Below are positions 23,704 through 32,164 of a stretch of 64,000 bases of DNA, one piece after another. Source of the DNA: Polytrichum commune (taxonomy: Eukaryota; Streptophyta; Polytrichopsida; Polytrichales; Polytrichaceae); NCBI GenBank assembly GCA_950295325.1, contig OX485806.1, positions 21,762,001-21,826,000 of the forward strand, written 5' to 3'. The notes beneath the pieces are model-generated. The model saw only the letters and a list, made by a program, of their open reading frames with translations. It was not told the origin of the DNA and did no database searches. How positions within the stretch are numbered: position 1 is the first letter of the stretch; every line of letters starts with the position of its first letter. Made by a program: the position numbers and the translations under genes.

Positions 23704-23824
23704 CTGCAGCAAGAAAGACATCAGTAACGCACAAAATACGAACGCACGTTCGCAAGTTTGAATGTCAAAGAACTTGAAATTTTGAATGTCAAAGATATTT
23801 ACGAACGTTCGTTCGTAAACTCAC
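23704..23824 (-). other. Intron 1 of the DGQH gene with a palindrome at each end
   Basis: A 121-bp intron from GTGAGT (23824) to GCTGCAG (23704). An exact palindrome (23798-23819, centre TT) starts only five bases after the exon. A second, with one changed base (core 23738-23753), ends about 35 bases before the 3' splice site. The middle is a direct duplication of CTTTGACATTCAAA. The layout is the same as in intron 2. Confidence 0.8.
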
Positions 23825-25148
23825 CTTCCATTGTGGAGACGGCGTCTTCGCGTTCTCCCTTTCTTTAGGGGGGCACCCGTGGGCGACGTAGACGTCCCTT
23901 GCAACCACTATGTTGGCTGCCCACGACGCCTCGAAGGCCTTGATCTTGTTGCCGGAGTTGAGGAAGGTGGATATCTTCCGCAGCTTGTCCCAATCGTCCG
24001 ACCACACCAAGAACGCCTTCCAGTAGCGCAAGTCCTCCTTCAGCTCATGCTGGAAGTTGTCGTCCTTGAGAATTATCTGGGACGCCTCCAAGCTGTGTTG
24101 GCCGTCTATGATCCAGAACTCTCCATTCTGGATCCGTGGCCAGTCCTTCTCCGTCGGACGGAATGTCAGCCCTTTCGGCATGACGCAGACAGTCAGCATG
24201 TCCCACTTGACGTTGTTCATTAGATTATTTATCTGCCACTTCACACCACCGCTTTCGCGAGAGCGAACCACCCATTTGTTGGGGGACATCTCGCACTTGA
24301 AGCAGTCCACGTTGAATGTGAAGTGGCGTCCCATGGGCCAGCAATCCTTCGAGTAGTTGTTGAAGTCTCGAAGGATCCTCGTGGCCTCCACATCGTTAGG
24401 GTTCTCACCCTTTTTTAAGGGGGTGGGCATTACGACATGCGAGGTCACCTCTGCGGTCTCCGTTACTCCCGATTTCTCCATCTCCTCCCTTGTCCTCTTC
24501 GATGGCGTGGAGTGTTTACTGGGGCCCTCCGTCGCCCTGCTAGCGGAAGGCACAGGCCTGGGTGCACTTCTAGATCCTCCTGCCCCTGATGTGGATGGTT
24601 TCCTGGGGCTCTTCTTCTTCTTGTTTGCCTCAGTGACCACACTGTTGTATTTGGAGATGTTCAATGCAAGGGCGGTCAATTTCCTTGCCGTCCAGTATGG
24701 GCTCAACGCATATTTGGAGAAGAGGCCGTCCAGGTCGAAGTGCTTGGCATCTTCCGCTACGTTATTGGTGGCGTATTGGTAGGAGAAGGTATTTTTCTGA
24801 AAATGCAGCAAGAGGTTGATATGATCCTTCTTGTTCTTCATGTCCAGAATTACATACTCCCCCTGGGCCTCTATGGACTCTATCTCCCACGTCTTCATTT
24901 GAACCCACTGTTCGGGCTGGTCCGGTCTTGTCTCCAGCTCGTAGGTGAAGCGCATGCAGAAGAGGCCGTCCCCGATCTTCTCTGGCAGTGCCGTCTACTC
25001 CCCCATGAAGTCTTCCTTGGGGACATAGTTGTCGTTGCCGTTATCGTCTAACACCGACTCTGGGAGGCCATCGACCTTCACCGCGAACATCTCAATGGCG
25101 CTTCTGCTTGATCTTGCCATCTGCAACAGAATATAAACAATTAGTGAC

Positions 25149-25779
25149 TTTACGAACGAACGTTCGTAAGTGACATGCATATCCCACAGACTACGCAGTG
25201 TTAATGCGTCTTTGCAATTGATGTAATTATATTTACGAACGTTCGTTCGTAAATGAGGGGTTGCAAGATCATATAAATTTTTAGTATTGAGTTTACGAAC
25301 GAGCGTTCGTAAAAGATATGAGATCAAAGAGACTACTCGTCATGAATGTGTTTGTAATATATTTGGTTATTTTTACGAACGATCGTTCGTAAAAGATATA
25401 GGTTTTATAGATTTGGATTCATTTACGAACGTGCGTTCGTAAGTATGTCCATTTGGTCTATCTTTTCGGACATTTGGTTGATTTATCTTTCGTAAGTACA
25501 TGTGATTTGTCTTATTGGTGTTCGCAAAATTATATTTGTTCTTTAGATATTCATAGAGGTTCATATTAAAGTTAAGGTTCCTTCTGAGTGATATTTTGAG
25601 TATATTTACGAACGTGCGTTCGTAAATATAGATCATTTCAAAGAACGTGGAGTGCGTATTTACGAACGCACGTTCGTAAATGGAGGTTTGGTATGCAGTG
25701 TATGTCCATTTACGAACGAGCATTCGTAAATGGAGGTGGGTATGCAGTGTATGTCCATTTACGAACGAGCGTTCGTAAA
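25149..25779. repeat. Array of nine palindromes upstream of the DGQH start
   Basis: Copies begin at 25149, 25232, 25292, 25372, 25422, 25605, 25659, 25709 and 25758. Six are exact 22-mers, two differ in the outermost base and one has one change in the right arm. Centres are AA, TT, AG, AT, TG, TG, CA, AG and AG. Sequences between them are mostly unrelated; only the last two intervals are duplicates. The array lies 29-660 bp upstream of the ATG at 25120, in a leader intron or the promoter region. Confidence 0.93.
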
Positions 25780-25866
25780 TGTGATGGTTTTGGGATCCCC
25801 TATCCGTACATATATGTATTCGTATATATACAAATACGTATATATATGTATATGTATATAACTCAC

Positions 25867-25894
25867 TTATTAGCTACTCTGCTTGCAGCCATGC
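25867..25894 (-). other. Possible small leader exon of the DGQH gene
   Basis: On the minus strand a 28-base segment is bounded by ATTTTGCAG and GTGAGT and contains ATGGCTGCAAG. If spliced to 25120 it would place the palindrome array in a 750-bp intron. Its ATG would not be in frame with exon A, so it would be leader, not coding. Weakly supported. Confidence 0.25.
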
Positions 25895-26059
25895 CTGCAA
25901 AATTTTGGTCAGAATGATGCAAATCTTCAATCAATCATAAAGCAATTGAGATGCAGAATGAGATGCAGAATGAAACATGAAGAAGAGAGTGATAATTCAC
26001 ATTGCATGTAACAAAAGAAATTGAATTCAAGAAGCAACATTTTCAGAATGTGAGAGGAG

Positions 26060-26900
26060 TTGGAAAGGATAACAAATTACATTGAAATGCTGCACACTTC
26101 AAACCCTGCTTCTTCTCTTTCTGAAAATCCCAGAAATCCTCACAACTGCACACTCAATTGCCTTTCAAATGCACACTCAGATAACTCTCTAATGCAGACC
26201 TCAAGCCTTCACAGCTTATATACAAACCCTAGTATACTCCTATGTACACAAAACTCACAACCTTGTAGCTCTCAAGCTTCTGAACTCTTAAGCAAACCCT
26301 TAACTCTCAAGCTTCCCTAAACTCTCAAGCTTCACTTCTGAAGCTTCCCTAAACTCTCAAGCTTCACATCTGAAGCTTCCCTAAACTCTCAAGCTTCAAC
26401 TCTCAAGCTTCCTTAAACTCTCAAGCTTCTAAAGATCACCCTCAAACTCTCAATCCGAAACTCTGAAGCTTTCCTACTCAAGCTCTCAAGCTTTTGAAAC
26501 TCACAAACTCTCACACTGAAAGCTTTCACAAACTCACAAGCTTTCACAATGAAAGCTTTCACAATGAAAGCTTTCACAAACTCAAAAGCTTTCACACAAG
26601 CTCTCAATCTGAAATCTCTCAAAACTTGCAACAAAACTAATTTAAAACTTCAAGACTAAAAAAAGCAAGAGCTTCGCTCTCTAAGCGCTCCGCTCCTCCT
26701 CTCCTCGAAATGACAAATGAGGAGAAGAGGAAGGGGCGCGGGGAGGTAGGTGCGCCGCTAGGGTTTCCCAGCACCTGCCACGTGGCACAACTCCACTGGC
26801 TAGGGCTGGGAGGGAGATGGGATGGGATGGTATGGGAGGTGATGGGAAGGGATGGGATGGGATGGGATGCGATGGGAGATGGGAGATGGTTGTATATTGG
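26060..26900. repeat. AAGCTT-rich and GGGAT-rich low-complexity tracts
   Basis: From about 26270 to 26640 the sequence is a degenerate tandem of ACTCTCAAGCTTC-type units, giving some twenty AAGCTT or near-AAGCTT hexamers. Between 26815 and 26890 comes a GGGAT/GGGAGAT tract. No conserved protein is encoded. The part before (25.9-26.27 kb) shows nothing recognisable. Confidence 0.8.
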
Positions 26901-28830
26901 AACCCTTCATGTTATTCTCATGCTTTGACATATTTATATGTAATGGACGCGTTTAGGGCATTAACTTGAAAAGCTTAGTTCAAATACATGAATTTTACTC
27001 GTTTTATTTCCTTAGTACCTCTACATTTGGATTCCTTGTAAACATATTTTAGGAAAATATGCTCAGTTAATTCGTAATAAACAATGCATGTCATTTCCTA
27101 GGTTGTCAATGTAGAATCCACCCCCAAAGATATGTATATGGTGTTTTAAAATATAGTTTATGTAAGAGCTAGATATCTTTCAATTAATTCGATGGTTCCT
27201 CAAATAAATATTACATGCAAAAATGAATTCATAATAATATGAGATTGCGCAGAGTTGCTATACGATAGGATGTCAATTCAAGTTCCAATATTAGGTGTTA
27301 GCTTGAACTAATGCATTTCTGGAGTGGTCAACTATTTTGCTAGCATCAATTACGAGCTTGCGATGAATGAAGTTAGTGCAATTACAAGGGTTTTTGAGGA
27401 GTCAATATTGTTTGTGTGTGTAATGTATCCTAGTAACAATCTAAAACCTAAACCCAAATACCACATACACAACTTTCACAAACCCTAAACCCCTAAACCC
27501 TACCCCCAAACCCAAACCCTAAACCCTAACCGCAAACCCTAAACCCTACATCCTTGCATCTTTTTATCTTACCAACATTTCTTATATGTGGCCATGTTGT
27601 TTTATGAGGGCAGATCAAATTGGTCTACCAATGTTGGTTGGATGGAGAATGCTTAATTCCGTTCATAACAACTATAATAATTGATAATGATGCCAATTGT
27701 CATTTTCACATTCCAAATTAATAGATTTGAGATAAAACTTTGGTTTAGGTGATAAGTGAAATTTCAAATATTCCCACTTTCACCTCAATAATTCTGAGTG
27801 AAATTTCATCACACAATCCACGATCTTATTATAATAACATGCATGTCTTAAGACTTCAATTTATATCAACACTTTAAGCTATGATGATGCACATCCTTCT
27901 CATAGGATGCAAAACATATATTAATTGTAAGTACATATTATTGTATGCACCATTCCAAATTAATAGTGCATTTCCCCAAACCCTAAAAGTCTATTTCCAA
28001 TAAGACCTCAACTCATTTAATCATGTGTCAACTTAAACTAACAATCAAACAATGCATTCAACTATAAATATCACCAATGATCTAATAAACATTTAACCAA
28101 TGTGTATCCGTACCCTTACAACAAGTGGACGAAAATTCAATTTCCAATAGGACGTCAAACACATAATAATTATAACTATGATTCAACGTTACGGTAGCTA
28201 GTATGGTTTCAAGTCTCAATGATCATTACGCTATCATACTATGCAGCATTACAAATTGATTAATCCTTCCTACTCATGCCATTTTAATTCCTTATTTTCA
28301 CACCTAGATACCATTTGAAAGAAGACCTAACTTACATATATTATTAGGTATAATTAGTTCATAGTGCCATCAATCTACCCTAGTGCAAGCCATTATGGAT
28401 TAACCCGATTTTTTAGTTGTATTCATGCACTTGGTGACCATATTACGGTCATTTTTTGATGTGAAACATATGATACCTATAATTTTAGGGGCGTCCGCAA
28501 CATGTTTCTTAGCCACTCTGACCTCATTGTGTGTGTGTGTGTGTATGTGTATATATATGTATATATATATATCTATGACTTCGACATTCATAACTTTATT
28601 AGGCATCAATTGTCAATTAACTTGGACTTCATACCTTAGTCGCAAATCATTAAATATTCAATGTTAATCATCTCCATATTTAGACATTATGTGTATATAT
28701 TTGTATATACATATATTTCGATGAGACCTTGGTCACAACTAAGGTGTGCAACCGATTTATATATTTTCAATATGTTGGCGTGCATGCAAGGCATGTTCCA
28801 TACATGACAGTGCTATTTATATAATTCCGC
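26901..28830. other. AT-rich intergenic DNA
   Basis: No gene recognised. It contains the telomere-like tract listed separately and a TG/TA microsatellite at about 28525-28572. Confidence 0.5.
27480..27549. repeat. Interstitial telomere-like (AAACCCT)n tract
   Basis: About nine imperfect copies of AAACCCT, the plant telomere heptamer, with variants such as AAACCCC and ACCCCCA. The sequence on both sides is ordinary single-copy-like DNA, so this is an internal tract and not a chromosome end. Confidence 0.85.
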
Positions 28831-29091
28831 ATGGATGGAATGGGAGATTGTTAGGTCAAAGAAGGCGGCGGGAATCCGCTTTTTAAAGAGCATCCAAGGG
28901 ATTTTGAACCAGCGGGGTGAAGTACTTAAAGCTCTTCCCCCCACAACAAAGCTCTTTTCAACGGCACATGCAAGTGTGCACTCTACAGACCTCACCGAAC
29001 GCGCTCAAGCCATTTCGTGTGCGCCAACCATACACCACCCAGGTACAGTACAGGCTGTACCTACCGCATATACCGCCGTAAATACCGGAAC

Positions 29092-29978
29092 TTTACGAAC
29101 GCACGTTCGTAAAGATGAAGAGCTTCAGGTTTAGACAAACGATTCGGACTTGGACATGACAAGGATTTACGAACGCGCGTTCGTAAATTCCACATGAGAG
29201 CATGTTCTGGATTGAGCTACTCATATGGATAGTCACATGCACGTAATCCATCTCAGTTATTTACGAACGTGCGTTCGTAAATCCCACCTGAGAGCATGTT
29301 TTGGATTGAGCTACTCATGGATAGTCACATGCACATAATCCATGGCAATTATTTACGAACGTGCGTTCGTAAATATGCCTTCGAGGATCATACATACATA
29401 TTTGACCCGTATCTATTGGTACCTGATGGTCGGTAATTTTACGAACGTGCGTTCGTAAATCCCACAGGAGATCATGTTTTGGATTGAGCTACTCATGGAT
29501 AGTCACATGCACATAATCCATGGCAATTATTTACGAACGTGCGTTCGTAAATATGCCTTCGAGGTTCATACATACATATTTGACCCTTGTCTATTGGTAC
29601 TTGATGGTCGGTAATTTACGAACGTGCGTTTGTAAATCCCACATGAGAGCATGTTCTGGATTGAGGTACTCATATGGTTAGTCACATGCACTTAATCCAT
29701 GATAGTCATTTATGAACGTGCGTTCGTAAATATGCCTTCGAGGATCATACATACTTATTTGACCCGTATCTATTGGTACATGATGGTCGGGAATTTACGA
29801 ACGTTCGTTCGTAAATACATGTCATTATTGTCTACGCATCCAGCAACACATCTTCATTCATGCACATCAGTATGGCAGTAATTTACGAACACAGAATAGC
29901 AAGAAAAATATGCTCATCGCTCGTCCGTGAAGGATGTGAACACGGGGTCGCACCCATTTACGAACGTCCGTTCGTAAA
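29092..29978. repeat. Near-periodic palindrome array with alternating spacers
   Basis: Palindromes begin at 29092, 29166, 29260, 29352, 29438, 29530, 29615, 29709, 29794 and 29957, with a half copy at 29882. The main steps are 85-94 bp. Eight are exact; two have one changed base. Between 29188 and 29793 the intervals are of two kinds. Type A is about 72 bp and contains TTGGATTGAGCTACTCAT. Type B is about 64 bp and contains TATGCCTTCGAGG. The order is A A B A B A B, so the array grew by duplication of an A+B unit of about 178 bp. The last copy is extended by flanking CCCA/TGGG into a 30-base palindrome. Most centres are TG. Confidence 0.95.
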
Positions 29979-30356
29979 TGGGTAGGTACGCAAAAGTCAA
30001 CATAATCAAATTCACAATATGGAGGTGCTTAGTGTTCAAAATATTGTTGGAGTTGATTCAGGCATCATCTGCAGATTTGCTAATTTTGTGCGTATGGACA
30101 AGTGTTCTCTTGTGATAGTATATCGCGCAGGTTCCTAAGTCAACATGGTACTTTGACCTACAAAACCGATATTCCTCAGGGTGCTCTCATTTGAGGGATC
30201 TCGAAGGCCGCCGGATGTACATGGAGAAGTTACTGAGGTCACGAACGCGCGTTCGTAAATGCATGTGGCGTTCTCGGATTTCTGATTTCGTCGTCGGTTG
30301 TATGGGGACAGGCGCTGGTCCGAACAGCAGGGCCCTCCTGGACGATTAACGAGTGT
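29930..30356 (-). pseudogene. 3' remnant of a second DGQH gene (paralogue)
   Basis: Positions 30130-30356 are similar to 19.32-19.56 kb, which is the end of DGQH exon C and its 3' flank. Positions 29.93-30.06 kb are similar to 8.18-8.33 kb, the sequence on the other side of the Ty3 element. In the remnant these parts are continuous. The coding end can be followed (SLIVxEGPAxRxSA), but the GT of the possible donor is changed. One palindrome core is kept at 30241-30256. The rest of this gene copy is absent beyond about 30360. Confidence 0.7.
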
Positions 30357-30799
30357 TCTCCTCTTTGTCCATGTATTGTTTACATTAGTGAACAACCTAG
30401 ACATATGCTTGAAACGTTTTTTTGGGACGCGCGTTCGTCTTTGTGCGTGAGGTTCTCCAATGGTGCACCAAAATTTGTTTGTCAATTTTGGGCCATTTAT
30501 CTCCACATATATTCTATCCTCTCTTGTATGCATTGCGGTGGTGGTTGGGTTGATCATTTCCTGGTGGTTGGTCTAGGCTGTATGGCGTTGCATGTGGGTG
30601 ATAGTTCATTGGAGTTGTCGACGTATGCATCGTCATCCGATGCTGAATGTGAACTATCTTCCCCGTCGGCAGATAGTAATGGTGTGCCAAACGTGAGGGG
30701 GGTATTTGTGGATACATCCTCCCATGAATCTTTGGAAGTTCACGAACAATCTCTTCATTCCGGAGATGACCACGATGACATTCCGTTGTGTGCCGGTTT

Positions 30800-30991
30800 T
30801 ATTGGAAGGTAGTGTTAGGTTGCATCGGTGACATTGTCCCATATGGGTTGTCACGGCTGGTCCTAACCTACACATATAAATAAAGGCATAAGGGGAGGAG
30901 CTCATCACTCTCTCCATTATATGCAATCCTTGTGTGTTGTGTTCTACCTTTCTACGCTGATGTCTTTGCTTTCTTCTCTCATTTCCCAATA
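30800..30991 (+). repeat. 5' LTR of the copia element
   Basis: 192 bp with non-canonical ends (TATTGG...CCAATA, a perfect 6-bp inverted repeat) and a TATAAATA box near 30875. GGTTATGGGCCCA follows directly and matches the anticodon-loop region of initiator methionine tRNA. Confidence 0.92.
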
Positions 30992-31239
30992 GGTTATGGG
31001 CCCACTTTGCTTTAGAGCTTAGAGATCAACTTAGGAGGAGGTAGGAGAGAGCCGGATCTGATCGGAGGCGATTTGGAGGTGTTTCAAGCTTTTGGTGGAG
31101 TTTTGGAGTTTTGCAGCACTTTTGCAGCGCCTTGGAGCATTCTTGGACACTTGGACCAGCGTGGAGGACACCTTAGGTTGAGGTTCATTGTATCTTGAGT
31201 GTTTATGTGAGATCGATTCGCATTTTGAGGGTTTGAGGT

Positions 31240-32055
31240 GATTAGAGTTCCGAAAGGCTTAGTTGTGGTTTTTTGATGGTTATGTAGTTATTAAGCTTAG
31301 TTTTGGAGTGGAAAGGTGCTGACTTGAGAGATCCATCCATTCTATGCTTACTTTGAGGTGTTTTGAGTTCCAAAAGGCTTAGTTGTGGCTTTTTGATGGT
31401 TATGTAGTTATTAAGCTTAGTTTGGGAGTGGAAAGGTGCTGACTTGAGAGATCCATCCATTCTATGCTTACTTTGAGGTGTTTTGAGTTCCAAAAGGCTT
31501 AGGTGTAGCTTTTTTGATGGTTATATAGTTATTAAGCTTAGTTTTGGAGTGGAAAGGTGCTGACTTGAGAGATCCATCCATTCTATGCTTACTTTGAGGT
31601 GTTTTGAGTTCCAAAAGGCTTAAGTATGGCTTTTTGATGGTTATGTAGTTATTAAGCTTAGTTTTGGAGTGGAAAGGTGCTGACTTGAGAGATCCATCCA
31701 TTCTATGCTTACTTTGAGGTGTTTTGAGTTCCAAAAGGCTTAGGTGTGGCTTTTTGATGGTTATGTAGTTATTAAGCTTAGTTTTGGAGTGGAAAGGTGC
31801 TAACTTGAGAGATCCATCCATTCTATGCTTACTTTGAGGTGTTTTGAGTTCCAAAAGGCTTAGTTGTGGCTTTTTGATGGTTATATAGTTATTAAGCTTA
31901 GTTTTGGAGTGGAAAGGTGCTGACTTGAGAGATCCATCCATTCAAAACTAACTTTGAGGTGTTTTGAGTTCCAAAAGGCTTAGTTGTGGGTTTTTTAATG
32001 GTTATATAGTTATTTGGCTTAGCTTTGGAGTGGAAAGGTGCTGACTTGAGTGTGT
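31240..32055 (+). repeat. 120-bp tandem repeat in the copia leader
   Basis: About seven copies of a 120-bp unit occur in the untranslated leader between the 5' LTR and the coding region. Each contains AAAGGCTTA, GTTATTAAGCTTAG and GAGATCCATCC. Steps are 120-121 bp with few differences, so the array is recent. Confidence 0.93.
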
Positions 32056-32164
32056 GAGAACCTTGAATTAATTCCAAAGTTTAAAATCATTTTCTAAACT
32101 TCCTTGAGGGTTTCTAAGCCCTTGTACTACATTGAGTGAGTGGGAGCTTGCATTCGGTTTGAAA

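Larger units (their letters stand above)
19463..25120 (-). pseudogene. Large DGQH-motif (ParB/DGQHR-like) gene, interrupted by CACTA
   Basis: Three exons on the minus strand. Exon A is 25120-23825 (432 codons including one in-frame TAG). Exon B is 23703-21053, interrupted by the CACTA element; without the insertion and one target copy it is 1326 nt, a whole number of codons. Exon C is 20911-19463, or ends at a possible donor at 19477. All junctions are GT-AG in phase 0. Exon A encodes a lysine/serine-rich linker and then FWIIDGQHSLEASQII (DGQH near residue 340), matching the signature of ParB-like and DGQHR proteins. Exon C has an acidic start, a lysine/glutamate coiled coil (20.15-20.3 kb), proline-rich stretches and an acidic end. 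No transmembrane segment was seen. The ATG at 25120 directly follows a good acceptor (TTCTGTTGCAG), so the true start may lie further upstream. TAG at codon 42 (24995-24997) would stop translation. Function is unknown; a DNA-binding or nucleoside-triphosphate-binding role is inference from the motif. Confidence 0.7.

Noticed and set aside
27480-27549. A chromosome end
   Set aside because: The tract is about 70 bp, degenerate and flanked on both sides by ordinary sequence.
29092-29978. A CRISPR array
   Set aside because: Evenly spaced palindromes look like one, but this is a plant chromosome, intervals recur in two families instead of being unique, there are no cas genes, and the same palindrome occurs singly in introns and exons.
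31242-31941. Minus-strand repetitive protein of 40-residue units
   Set aside because: It is the reverse translation of the 120-bp tandem repeat in the copia leader and has no independent support.
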